From: Cocos nucifera
Lineage: Eukaryota > Streptophyta > Magnoliopsida > Arecales > Arecaceae
NCBI GenBank assembly: GCA_006176705.1
Contig: QRFJ01002104.1
Coordinates: forward strand, 1 to 64,000
Length of the DNA: 64,000 nt
Reading direction: 5' to 3'
A model generated the notes under the pieces. The model saw nothing but the letters and a program-made list of their open reading frames with translations. It was not told the origin of the DNA and ran no database searches. Positions 45,654 through 58,052 of the stretch are shown here, one piece after another (position 1 is the stretch's first letter; the number at the start of each line of letters is the position of its first letter). Position numbers and translations under genes: made by a program.

Positions 45654-47075
45654 GAGGTTAAAAAAAATAAAAGAACAAAAGAGGATGTAAATGGATACCT
45701 TTGGGATTGAGTGGGCTTAAATCGAGGTTATACAAGGTCTGGATATCTATAAGTTTGGACAAAAAAGAAACTTTATAGGCTTTTATTTTTTTGATAGAAT
45801 CAAGATCTTCTCTCTCTAATCCTGGAGCTCGGTGAACTGAGTCTCTCAATTGTCCCTAGGAAGGAAGTCTTAATTCTATAGAAGGACAGTAAACAAAAAA
45901 AAACTTTTTCTTCCTTAAGCAACCCCTTCTTACTGATCTAGGGGGATAAGTACCATTAGTTCTTAACAGAAGGATGTTGCTTAAGGGTGAAGTAATTTTG
46001 GAATAAAAAAATGATGGAACGAACTTTGGCAGACAAATAGAGAGCGAGGAATTCTTTGATGAATCTCAAGGAGTTTGGAATGATGGAAGACAAGGATATG
46101 TCTAAGAAGCAAAAAAGTATAATTACGAAAGGAGTAAGAGAGTTTTAATCCAGCATGAAATGTTTTCAAATACAAATAAAAGCAACCCGAGGGAGGGGCA
46201 CAAGCTCGGCTGCTCAGCTCCAGGAAGTTCAAGTTCGTATTCAGAATGAATCCCATACTAGATTCTAATCAAGAAAAGATTTTTGGAAGATAAGGAACAA
46301 GAAATGATTTCGAATACAAAACATGAATAAGCTGCATCTCTAAGTTCGGTCTCTACTCTAAGGTCGGGATTTCAGGAGTTTGGACTGGACAGACTCCTAG
46401 AACCGTTTGACTAGAAAATATACGAAGACATTTTTGGATCAAACGGAATCGAAAAAATCCTCTAAAATTGAAAGAAATGGATAGACGAGTTGAATGAATA
46501 GGAAATAGAACCTCAGACTCCCTCCTAAGAAGTTTCTATGTACCAGAAAATGAAAGAACAAACAGAGAAGTGCAGGAAGAGGGTTAGGACACTAAGCTAA
46601 GGCAACCGAAGGAGTCGGAGATGTTGTTCGAGAATCAAAAGAGGAATAGAGGAGGGTGCTATAGGGAGGATGGAGCAAAACACTCGAGCTCAAAGAAGAT
46701 GAAGAATGAAGGAGGAAGAAAAACCAGGCGAAGGTAAGAAGTTGGGGGAGTTGGTGCTTAAATAGTCAGAAAGATCCTGAGGTAGTTATGATTGCAAATC
46801 CTTTTTGCCCAAACCTCATCTACCACGTACCCCACTCATCATGGTTGCAGCTGACGTCTAACAGCGCATTTATGGCACTGTACACAAAGCTCCGTGCTAA
46901 AAAAAATTTCAAAAATAGAAGTCTTTTCGAGCCATTTAGCATGAAAAAAACTTTGGCGCCAATCCAAAAAAGTCAAAATTTTTCATCTTCTGAGGGTGGA
47001 AAGTCAGAAAAGGATTTCGACAATCATAGTCTTTGTACTATCTTCGTTCAAACTTTAAACTCGGGAATAGGGGGA
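45654..47075. other. Unassigned intergenic or element 3' region
   Basis: No known domain. The frame 46788-47078 (96 codons) shows no motif. The position before an LTR-like start at 47076, with a GGGAATAGGGGGA purine tract, suggests the 3' untranslated part of a Gypsy element, but this is weak. Confidence 0.35.
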
Positions 47076-48412
47076 TAAGTATTAAGGGCAAAATAGCTCC
47101 CACTGAAGTCCGATGGATTCTCCGACCTTGATATGATACTTGGAGTAGTAGCATTTGGGTCCGACCTTCAGCTAAATGGCTTCCCTATTCTAGTTGAATT
47201 CTAGGAGGATGATCCTCAGCCCTTGTATGTCGGACGATGTTCTCAACGACAATCATTAGCTCTCTTCCAATGACCGTAGAACTTGTTAAAGACATACTAA
47301 ACTTTAGCCAGACGAACTTGAATAGCAACAAAGATTATCATTCGACTGATTCTGATTCCTAGGTCAAGATAGACAGTAAGACTCCATCAAGTATCGGATC
47401 CTAGCATATCCTAACTTGGCCTGATGGTCGACCTTGAAGGCAGCCAAATTTCTTCATCATAGATGGCAGATCTCATCACATCAAGAACCTCAACCAGCCT
47501 GATTTTCCTCTAGTCGAATTTCTTTCTAGCCAAATTCTCCTACTCCACCTTACGAATGGAAGATCCTGACACTCCTGCACCAAGGACCTCGATCGAATGA
47601 ACTTGAATCAGTGAAAGAACTTTGCCAACAACATAAGTCTGAACTTCTTCCAGAAGCCGACCATGAGGGCAGTCGAACTTCTGAAAGCAGTTAAAGCAAT
47701 ACCAACAAGAAGCTTAGGTCTTAACATTCACCCATCTTAGCTCCCAGTCGATCATGGATCTCTACTGTCCCGACTGAGCTCCTTCAAGAAAGCCTTGCCA
47801 TTGTCCTCATTGAAGACTCTACCTTCTCTTCTTTAGCTTTCAGTCCAAATGCCCATACCTACTCTCGGCCGATCTTGAAGACGGTCGAAGCTATCAAAAA
47901 CAATCTTAGCAGAATTTAATTACAAGTCCGCTATCAGCTACTTAAAAGTTGACCTTTAAGTTTAGCTAGTCCGACTTCGAGTTTTCTATCCCTAACTTGA
48001 GCTATCTACTATTAAGCACAGACGTCTCCAACCTCTCATCTAAACTCCAACAAATGAAATTCAACCACCTACAAGTTGCAACAAATGATAGCCCACTCTC
48101 CGTAATAAACTCTTAGTTGCCTAAATGGTCCACTAATATTCTATTATGGCTATCGCTATCATTCGGTTATAAGCTCAATCTATAAAAAAGATCTTTTAGA
48201 TATATCTTCTTCTTTAAGCTCTCATCTCTATCTTAATTTCACTTGAGTATTTTATTCTTATTAGCCAGAGAATTAACTTAACCATCGGAGGGTCCTGCTA
48301 GAGCCAACTCTAGCCAGGACTTCATCTTGCAGGTCTCATTGGCAACCTCATCTCCTCTAGCTCCAACGAACTCCAGCATCTAGCTGTTTCTGCATTAACA
48401 TCACCTATGCTA
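47076..48412 (+). repeat. Gypsy/Tat-like LTR remnant
   Basis: It follows a purine tract and contains CCATCGGAGGGTCCTGCTAG and CCAGGACTTCATCTTGCAGG near 48283-48340, a signature I recognise from R/U5 of monocot Tat-lineage LTRs. Upstream, repeated phrases such as CCGACC(A/T)TGA and GGCAGTCGAA are also typical. No coding part or primer site was found. The boundaries are approximate. Confidence 0.45.
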
Positions 48413-48425
48413 TAAGGGGGACCAA

Positions 48426-49871
48426 TGGGTAACCCTGTCATTGATTTTAATAATTCTAAAATATTGAGTATAAATAATATAAATTATTTATTTTAAGGAT
48501 GAATGTAGAAATTTTTAGGTACTTAAATTGAAGAATTCATCCATGAAAAAAATCCTCTTAAAAAAAGCTAAGTCAAAAAATTTAAAGAAAAATTTTCAAG
48601 CTTCTAATTTAGTAGAGTCGATCCCAGAAGGTTAAGAGCCAACCCCTATATTGAAATGAGCTGAAGATAGAAGATTTTTAAGTGTTAGAAAGTTTAGGAG
48701 TCAGACCCCAGGAAAAAGAAGTCAACTCTAGCATGTTGGAATAGACTGACACGTGCTTGAGTTGACTCATAAACATAAGAGTCGATTCTTTCAGTAAAGA
48801 CAGAAAGTTATATTTTCAGGATCTCAGTCTGAGTCGACTTTCGGACAGCTTGAGTTGACCCTGGAGAAATTTGGATTAACTCCTGGCATGGGATCAGCAA
48901 TAATGGCTAGTTTTCTATACTTCTCCAATAAGCATTTTTCTACTCTAACAACTAGTCTAAATCTTCTAATGGCTAAAACTCACTCTTCAGCCAATATCAA
49001 GCCTATAAAAGCTATATAATCAAATTGGAAAGTAAAAAAAAAGGAATTAAAGGGAGAAACATTTTTTTTTTATTAGAGCTTCATTCCATGTCATTAGAAA
49101 GAAAAATAGAGAGGGATTTGAGCAAAAAATTCAAAGAGCCTTCAGGAGAGATTATCTTCATCCTTTCCACATTCTCTCAAACTCGCTTCAAAGAAGAGAA
49201 GACAAAGCTTCAAAAGAGCAATCATTCAACCTCTTCTCTAAGCATCAAAGAGTTTAATTTTTCTATTTTAACTTTATGCTGAAACTCCCCATCTTGTATG
49301 TTTGTGATTTCTTTACAAGTTTATTTAGGATGAAAGAAACTTAGGCATCCAAGACTAGAATTGGACTTGTAAGGTTTTAGTTGGTAGGCCTATAAAACTA
49401 ACTAGGTTGATTGTGAGCCCCGAAAATAATGGTGTATAGATTTTGATTGGTGATCCCAAAAAAATAAGTTGATTGTGAGCCCAAAAAATAATCAATGTAT
49501 GATTTTAACCGATGATTTTGAAAAACTAATTCGATTTATTTATGAGCCTGAGTAAAATAAATACACTGCAATCAGGCTAATTATAGTAAAATTTTTTAGG
49601 AAAGCTTGGAAAATGGGCGTAGATATGGAGTTCCACCAAATTACTATAAATCTTTATCTTATATTATGCTTTATGTACTTTCTTTTAATTATTGCTTTAC
49701 ATTTTTATATTACTTTCATTATGTCAATTTCACTGCAACACATCTCATACACCATATAATTATATAAGTTATCTTAAATTGAAGTGCATAATTGTATAGA
49801 TTTTGACTTGGCTAAAATTTTTGAAGAACTTAAATTACTTGCCCTCTTGGGTTGCTATACTTTGGGCAACA
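48426..49871 (+). repeat. Solo LTR related to element F
   Basis: It starts TGGGTAACCCTGTCATTG after AAGGGGGACCAA and ends TTTGGGCAACA. Parallels to the F LTR run throughout: GATTTTAATAATTCTAAAATATTGAGTAT at the start, TAATGGCTAGTTTT, a clustered GAGTCGAC/GTTGACTC section at about 48605-48890, and the GGCAACA end. No primer site or coding part adjoins it. No target duplication is visible. Confidence 0.65.
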
Positions 49872-51779
49872 CCGATGCCTAGACTTTCCTAAGTTATTTG
49901 AATTTAGCGGAGGGTCTGATATGGAGCTAAGATTTAGAGATTTCTTATAGGATAGTTGATGATGAGCTCCATATATATTTGTTATTGGCACTAAAATTCC
50001 AATTAATATTAGTATGGTAAGAAAAATATATTCTAATTTTGAAAAGAATCAATGAATAATTCAACAAACATAGCAAGCTTAGTTCTCGAATATTTTAGTT
50101 AATAAACTCATAGAAGTTTTCTTATGTGAGCATATTTATTATAGATTATCCAGCATTCGCTAGGCTGAAATTTACTTCAACAAAATTTTCTATAATATAA
50201 TTTATAGTATTTTATGTTGTGAACATAAGCATAAGCTATACTACAATGAAGTTATTGACTGCACTTAGTAGGTAAAACTGTGAATCTTATTATCATTTTT
50301 TATTATTAATTTTTTATTATATTTTAGAAATATATTATTATTTTTATAGCTTTTAGTTTGCAAGAAAAATAAATTTTAAAATCAAAGATGAAGTTCTAGA
50401 TAGGAATGATACTCAGTGTCTTATACTTAATGTATGTAGCTGTTTATTGTGTAATTATTAAGTGTCAACTATTTTGTATTGAATGAGTATGTTCCTACGA
50501 AGGAGAAATAAAATAATTTTTTAGAGAAAAAATTATATGTTCCCAAAAAAATATTGATTTTTTATTACTATATTTTATTAATTATTTTTTTATCATGATT
50601 TAAATAGAGCCTACTATATAGCGTGGGTTACTTGCTAGCTGGATTGCTTGCTAAGAAGGGGTTGAGAAAACCTTTTCTAAAAAGGTTAGTTGATGAGTAA
50701 GAAAAAGTTTAAAAGCAAACATGTGGGCGAATGTTTCCTTTGCAGAAGCAGGAAGTGGCCTTTCGATCCACGCCAACAGTTTTGATTCCGGGTGGCAAAA
50801 AGAGATTTGCGAAACTCATAGAATTAATATGAACAATTATCTGTGCGTGACTGTAAATTTGTTATGGTATAAGAAATATTGATTGGTTAAATTACCAGCC
50901 CAGCATTAGTAAATCGAAGAAATTTTTTGTATAGACGCCTGCTGCAAAGCATTTTTCCGTAACACAAGAAGCTTCGGGTAAGGTCAGGGGGAAAGGAAGA
51001 CCCGAATGCAGGTCCTTGACACTATTCCTAAAAAACTGTACTAACTGCATCATTTTCCCATGCAAGGCCATGTCAATACACGAGATTGAACATTTAAATA
51101 AACCACATGAGTACCACTCAGTTATTAATCAAGAAATTAGCCTTACAATCTATCAAGATAATATATCTCTATGCACAACCAACAATTAGGGATGGAAATT
51201 TATTATGTCCAATCAAATACCCTACTTGATCCAACTCTAATAGAACAAATTCGCCCAACCTACAATGAATCTGGAGTAGATGCAAGTAATTATAAAATCC
51301 ACCCTAAACCGAAACTGAATATGTATATACTCTTCACAGTTCCGTTTCCCACCTTTTACATTAGACACTCCAGTCATTAGAAAAATTAAATATGTAAAAG
51401 ACTACATGCCGTGATGTTTAGTTGTTTATCATTGTAGTTAATTAATATTCTTAATTGAAGGAATATTTAATTTCTTAAAAATAATATTTTTATTTGTTAT
51501 GTTTCTATTTTTGTTAAAAATTTGGTTTAATAATGTTCTATATCTTGGCTCTTATATGGCTTAATATTATGTGAAGTACCAAGATTTATTTTTATATTAT
51601 TTTTTATTTATTTAAATTATATATAAAAATAAATTATTTTTTATAGTTTTTTTTAAAAAAATAAAAATTTTAGCCATCTGATATCAATTAAAACTAGACA
51701 CGAACTAGTCATGAAATCTTCATCTCAACCAACCCGTTCTAGCCCCATAGCTACCTGCTTCGATAACAACTAGCCCACA
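49872..51779. other. AT-rich region without recognised features
   Basis: I see no gene or clear repeat. The short frame at 51171-51380 has no motif. Codon-like stretches near 49880-49980 are too short to assign. Confidence 0.5.
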
Positions 51780-52436
51780 ATGATAGATTGGCCTCTCTAA
51801 CTGTGAGATCTATATCTTACCGTATCTTCGAGATATGTGAGTGGTTATTCTTAATAAACTTCCTCATAGTCCCAACATCCTGAGTGCATGGGCTTCGGCC
51901 CTCGTCTATGTAAACCAGTCTCTGTAGGCCCTCTAGACAAGTTAACTCTGATCAAGTTCGGCTGAGTTTTAGGAAAACTCTCTAAGTCTTTGAGTCAAAT
52001 CATGAGCTTAGAGTACCATTATTAGTGAAATTCCAAATAGAGCTTCTAACAGCTTCAGGCGAAGCAGTCCCACAGGGACAACACTCTCCTAAACTCATAA
52101 AGCTCTCATTCTCCCTCACTTTCACTCTCGTCTCTCACTCTCCATCCTCTTTTTGCATTCTTTCACTTAAAATCTTCTCTATTCCTCTGAGATAGTCTGA
52201 TTTAGGCATCGAAGAGTCCTCTACTAGAAAACCTCTAACAAGTAGACATTTTCTATCTATGGTATTTTAGGATGCTCTCGATATTGGAACAAAGATCCAG
52301 TTATCATCAACTATACCGAGGTCTCTAGCTAGCTTCTCGAGTCCCTAGAAAGCCCCTTCCGACTCTCCAACTCAACATCCAACTCATTGGATTGGGCTAG
52401 ATCAATCCTTACAATAATAAATTGGTGCTAACTAAA
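51780..52436 (+). repeat. Gypsy/Tat-like LTR end with primer site
   Basis: A run of CTCTC-rich sequence near 52085-52160 is followed by CTGATTTAGGCATCGAAGAG and TCCTCTACTAGAAAACC, the same Tat R/U5 signature as at 48283, with decay. AAATTGGTGCTAACTAAAGG at 52429-52448 looks like the degraded primer site (TTGGCGC...). The left edge is uncertain. Confidence 0.45.
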
Positions 52437-52448
52437 GGGCCCTAATCC

Positions 52449-52953
52449 CATAATCAAAAATTCTGTTCAGCAGTGATCTTCATAAGATCCAAGAAGGCCC
52501 AAGTAGCACCCTCACCACTCACTTGATGCGGCCATAGAGTTCGGTGGTTCTATCTAAAGCCCTTGGAGGGCTCTACATTTCTTGAAGGTGCAAATAGCTT
52601 TGGCGATCACCATTAAGCAGTTCTAGCTCCTCCTGCAACAAGTTCAAGCATCGACTATAGTGATGTAGGATCTGTAGTAGGTGGCATCATAGCAGTAGCA
52701 ACAGTAAGACTTGCACACAAGAAGATTAGCTACCCTCAATGCGTTTGAGCCTTCCACCTCCTTCATGGAGCCTAAAGTGGAGCCATTACTCCCATTCCCT
52801 CAGTTCTAGGAAGGCTCCTCATGGGCATCAATCTTCTCTGTGGAGCCAAAAGCACACTTCCACCTGCCACCATCATCATTCACTGAGCCCAAGGAAGTTA
52901 CTACATAGCCATCACTCTCGTCCATGGAGCTTTGGATGAGGTAAGGAGTACTC
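52449..52953 (+). other. Leader-like remnant after the Tat LTR
   Basis: About 500 bases with no domain. The frame 52739-52939 (66 codons) is Ser/His-rich and low in complexity. Probably the start of the internal region of the same Gypsy remnant, cut by the CACTA-like element. Confidence 0.35.
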
Positions 52954-53450
52954 CACTAGAAGAATTTTGATTAGCAACGAAAAAAAATTTTATCGCTAAT
53001 AATACTTTTCTGCCACCACAACATCGATGAACAAAATGGTCATTGCTAATACTATTAGAAACAAAAATTTCATTATTAGTGACGGTAAATGTCGCCGCTA
53101 AAAGTATATATTTTTAATTTTTAAATATTAAAAAATTATTAGTGATGATAAATTTAACTTATTAGCGATAAAAACCTTACCATCGCTAATAACAAACTAT
53201 TAGCGATGGCTTTTTTATTTATTTCATTGCTAAAATTAATTAAATTTTTTAATTTTTATAATATTTAAATATAAAATAATTATTAGCGATGATGGATTTT
53301 GCTTCTAACGATGAAAATCCTTCCATCGCTAATATTTTTTAAAAGATCTCAATAATAAATAAAAAAAAATTATTTAAAAAATATTATTAGTAATGGAATT
53401 AGTGATGGTTATCTTTTTCATCACTAATAATCTAGAACATAACTCAAGTT

Positions 53451-54700
53451 CGATTCAAATCCGATTTGAACCCAATTCAAAATCCTGCTAAATCTAATTT
53501 AATTAGACTTTGAATCTAAGTTCTACTTGAATTATAAAATCTAATTAGCCTTAAATTAAATTAATATTAATTAAACTAATCTAATTTAAATTAATTAAAA
53601 ATTTTAATTTTTAATTTAAATTTAATTTAAATTCAATTCGAATCTAATTCGAAATCCTATCAATCTTAATTTAATTAGACTTTTAATCAAAGTCCTACTT
53701 GAATAGTAAAATCTAATTATCTTCAAATTAAGTAAGCCTAATTAAATTTAATCTAATTTAAATTAATTAGATAAAATAATTTTTAATTTGGGGTCGATTC
53801 AAATCTAATTTGAACTTGGTTCAAATTTAATTTAAAATTCTATCAAACCTAATTCAATTAGACATTGAATCCAACTCCTTCTTAGATTATAACATACAAT
53901 TAGCCTCAAATTAAGTCAAATCTACTTAAATTAAATCTAATTTGAATCAAATATAACTTAATCTATGATTACATTCGAATTCAATTCAAACTTGATTCAA
54001 ATTCAATTTGAAATCCTATCAAATCTAATTCAATTAGGCTTTGAATCTAATTTCTACATAGATTATAAAATCTAATTAATCTCAAATTAAGTTAAGATTA
54101 ATTTAATTTAATTTAATTTAAATTAAATAAAAAAAATTAATTTGGGTTCGCTTCGTATTCGATTCAAATTCTATTCGAATCCAATTCGAAAATCTATCAA
54201 TTCTAATTCAATTAAACTTTGAATCCAAATCTTACTAGAATAATAAAATCAATTACTTTCAAATTAAATAAAATTTAATTTAATTTAATTAAAAAAATAA
54301 TTTTTAATTTGGATTCAATTCGAATCCAATTCGAATCCGATTCGAATTCAATTTGAAATTCTGTCAAACTTAATTCAATTAGACTTTGAATCCAAGTCCT
54401 AATTGAATTGTAAAATCAAATTATTCTTAAATTAAGTTAAGCCTAAATAAATTTGATATTATTTAAATCATTAGAAAAAAATATTTTTTAATTTAGATTC
54501 AATTCAAATCAAATTCGAATTGATTCAAATATAATTCAAAATCCTGTCAAACCTAATTTAATTAGACTTTAAATCCAAATCCTACTTAAAATATTAAAAT
54601 TTAATTAGTCTTAAATTAAGTCAAGTCTAATTAAATTTAATCTAATTTAAATCAATTAGGATTTGATCTATAAATTAATTAAAATTCAATATTAATTTTT
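53451..54700. repeat. Seven-unit tandem repeat, about 165-185 bp each
   Basis: Units begin near 53451, 53614, 53787, 53970, 54140, 54308 and 54492. Each has the order TTCGATTCAAATC-like start, AAATCCTATCAAA, TCTAATTCAATTAGACTTTG, GTCCTACTTGAAT, CTTAAATTAAGT and a poly-A/T end. The units are strongly diverged, so the array is old. It fills the centre of the CACTA-like element. Confidence 0.8.
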
Positions 54701-55105
54701 AACAGCACCAAAAATGACCTAGGAGAAAAAAATTATATTAAAATATAATTTTAAAAAATTATGATTATTAGCGATGGAGTCCTTGCCATCACTAATAATT
54801 TTAAAAAATATTATTTTAAAAGTTTTTAAAAAAATAATATTAAAATTTAATATTTTAAAAAATTAATATTATTAGTAATGGCTTATTGGTATTAGAGATG
54901 GAAACTACCATCACTAATGAAAATATCATTTTTCTGATCGTATTAGCGATGGTAATCTTGCCGTTGGTAATAGTCTGCTCGAAATAAATCCTCTTCGACC
55001 TTGCTAGAGAAAAAAATTTTAGAAAAAAAAAATTTCGTGCCTTCTCTGCTTCCTACGCATCCTTCCCAGCATTCCTGACTCTCCGCACATCCTCCTTCCT
55101 AGTGT

Positions 55106-55510
55106 CCCAACCTTATCGGTGCCTCCTATGCCACGGCCTTGAGCATGCTACCCGGCCTCTTCTCGCCCAAGCTCGTCAGTGCTCCTATGTGGCCACCCCA
55201 GCCCCATATCGCCTGCGGCCACCCTGACCTGACCTCACCTCACCCGTGGTTGCTCCGACCTTATCGGTGCTTCTTATGTTGCAGCCCTAAGCCAGTCACC
55301 TCAGCCACACCTCTCCTACAGCCACCTTGATCCTTGCTCGCCTCCATGAGCTGCCACCAACCTCCTCTTACAGCTGTCCCAACCTCACCAGCGCCTCCTA
55401 TGCTACAACCCTGAGCCAGCCACCCCAGCCCTGCCTCTCCTATGGCCACCCTAACCCTATTGGTGCCTCTTGTACCATAACCCTAGAGCCTACTACCCCT
55501 GCTCCACCAG
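55106..55510. repeat. C-rich degenerate repeat in the CACTA-like element
   Basis: About four copies of a block CCCAACCTTATCGGTGCCTC...GCCCTGAGCCAGCCACC (near 55106, 55256, 55379 and 55449) form a GC-rich island in AT-rich surroundings. Overlapping Pro/Ser/His-rich frames here are by-products of the composition. Confidence 0.6.
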
Positions 55511-55879
55511 CCTTCCCATGGTCCCATCCCTATCGACCTGACCATGCTACCCCTATCCTACTGCCTCGAGCTTGCAATCCTGATCCTACGGTGTCGCCCC
55601 TACCATTGTGAGTAGTTGCGACGACATTAGTATTTGCTAATGTTGTCTAGTATTAGTGACAGCATTAGTGATGACTAGTGTCGTCACTAAAATTTAATTA
55701 ATTAATTAATTAAATATACAGGATTTGGATCTCGACATGTAGAGTGCTCGAACTGAGAGAAGGTATCGAGTAGCATTGCAAACATGGAGCTGAGGCATGC
55801 CGTCATGCCCGAGCCTCGAGTCATAATTAGCATCCAAGATATCTAGCCCTTGTGTGCCCTATGTGCTTAGTGAAGAAAA

Positions 55880-58052
55880 CTTGCAGGAATTTTTAGCATG
55901 GATTTCAAATTTTTTTTGAGAAAAATGATAGTAAAAGATAAAAGATTAATCTAATTAATCTAATCATATTAATGATCTAATCAACAAACATCCTATACAA
56001 GGATCATGACATGATATATATACACATGTAATCTGAAAGCAAAAAGCAGTAAATCTGATTTACTACTCTACTCGTGTAATACCTAAGTGTGGATAGATGA
56101 TCTCCAAAATCAAAAATCATACATTGGAGTTTCTTCCATCATGATACATCCCCACAGAGTGTTCGGCCTCTATGGATCATCCATACGAAGCTCCAGATCT
56201 TGACCAGCTCCTTCAAAGTGCCAGTTCCTCGTAGAAACCTTTGACGACCAATTTTGATCGATCTCGATCGATTTCCTTCTTCTGATCATCGAGATGCTTT
56301 AGGAGACCAGAAAAGATATTAGAGAGGATAAAGAAGAGGTCTGAAAAGTTTGGTGGAGAGGTGACACTCGCAAATCTTGTTCTCACTTCTCGAACCCTAG
56401 GTTAAAATTCTACGATAGCCCGCACCCTGAAATCCAAAAGTCTCCACTCTCTGGTTTTTTTTTTGACACTTAGAAGACCTCATGCCTTAAAAGTCTCCTC
56501 ACACCTCTATTCTTTTTCTTATGAAAACACTTTCATAAAAATCACATGCCCCCCCCCCCCTCTCAGATCTGATCTAAGATAGGAAAGCATGAAATAGGAT
56601 GAGAAGGGACTCTAAGGAAAAACCCTTATGCCCAGAAGACCTTTCATGCCCACTCTTTGTTTTTTTCTCGGTGAAAGCTTTTTTCACTCTCAAAAGAACT
56701 CTTCATCAGTGCATGCCCCATCTCTTAATCTGATTAGCAAAATAAAGGGCGATAAAGAGGTGGGACGCATGTGAAAAGATAAGGATAAGAGGTTGAATAG
56801 TTCCAACCTCCTATCTTGAATTCAAAATTCAAGATAGACTCCATCCTTATCCCAACGCATGGACCAAGTCAAAGGGCATGTAAGGGGTGACAAAACTCTT
56901 CTTAGGCATGGGAAAACTTTCATAAGAATTCTGAATTCTCATGGAAGTGGGCAGTGGTCAAAGGTCTAGGCCTAGGGAGTTTAGTCCAATCTAATTAGAC
57001 TCTCTAGTTTATGCAATTAGATCTCCAACCAAAAAAGTTTGGCTTGACCCATCTAAACAAGAATAAATCTAATGAAATTAGGCTTAAACCATCTCAATTA
57101 AATTCTAATCAAATCAAGAATCAATTGAGCCCAAGTTATGATCAAATCAGGAATTAAACTCTCTTAGTGATTAGGTCATCTCATAACCTAATCGGGTCAA
57201 ACCCAATTGAATCTAATTCAACTAGACTTGATCCAAAACTCATTGCTTAATCATATCAAGCTAATCAACAATCTAATTGCTAATAAATCTTCAAATAATG
57301 ATAAAAGTCTCAGTCCAGTGGGACTCTTTATGATAGAGTCCCAGTCCAATAAGACTCCTGATTAAAGAGTCCTTGACTAGTGGGACTCTTGATCAACTAT
57401 CTTAATCAGGTGGAAACTTCTATTATGTATGGTCCTATAGATTTGAATACTAAACTGGTAGCATAAAAATTAATTTCTATACTAATCGATGTAACCATCT
57501 AGTAATGGTACTTGACGTCTGGATAGATCAAATAGTTGCAACACAACATTCATGAACCTATAACATATGGTTACCATATAATTCATTCTTTTGACCTCCA
57601 TGTTTAGGATGACTTCAGAGTTTAACTATCAACTCCTAATTAGTGCATCCAGATCGTGTCTCAACCTTATAAATCTTGTGACTTGTTACAAGGATTACCC
57701 AAGCCAAGTTTTTACTAAATTGAAATACATCAGACCATCTTTTCTAATACTTGGAGGGGTCAATCCCATCTTGACTCATATACCGATTTTACAAGTATTT
57801 GACTATACTCAAAAATCTTCAATTATCATATTAAAAATATAGATAGTCCGACACAAAGTATAATGAGTTGCTTGCAAGTCACTATGGTGATCTAAAGTCT
57901 AAGGGATACTTATACCTATATCTTTTACGAGCAACTCTTAACAGTAGAGAGCTTCACAGTAGGATTATATTCAATAAAATTTATCCTTATATTTTATCTA
58001 CATGCCATACCAGTATCTTCACACTCTTTGGTTAAGAGAACAACCAATCCAT
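55880..58052 (-). repeat. Long Copia LTR remnant, reverse strand
   Basis: Non-coding. Like the LTR of element B it has GCATGGATTTCAAA near the left edge and phrases such as CTTGCAAGTCACTATGGTGATCTAAAG on the right. It includes a run of C at about 56549-56562 and several TAGTGGGACTC/GTCCAGTGGGACTC blocks at 57310-57390. Element IV interrupts it at 58053, so its other end should lie beyond the window. Confidence 0.45.

Larger units (their letters stand above)
52954..55685. mobile_element. CACTA-like DNA transposon, non-autonomous
   Basis: The left tip reads CACTAGAAGAATTTTGATTA and runs into many copies of ATTAGCGATGG and its reverse, CCATCGCTAAT (52970-53430, 54770-54970, and as TTAGTGACAGC/TTGCGACGACA at 55615-55680). 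Such subterminal repeats after CACTA...AGAA are the hallmark of plant CACTA elements. No transposase was found. The right tip is unclear: GACTAGTG near 55672-55680 is a candidate, but the flanking triplet TCG does not match CTC on the left. Confidence 0.6.

Noticed and set aside
46788..47078. 96-codon frame as a small gene
   Set aside because: No motif, start context or similarity that I recognise; it lies just before an LTR-like start.
53451..54700. CRISPR-like repeat array
   Set aside because: The units are contiguous, diverged and AT-rich, without constant repeats and unique spacers.
55139..55611. Pro-rich frames as a cell-wall protein
   Set aside because: They overlap in different frames on both strands and come from a degenerate C-rich repeat; there is no signal peptide.
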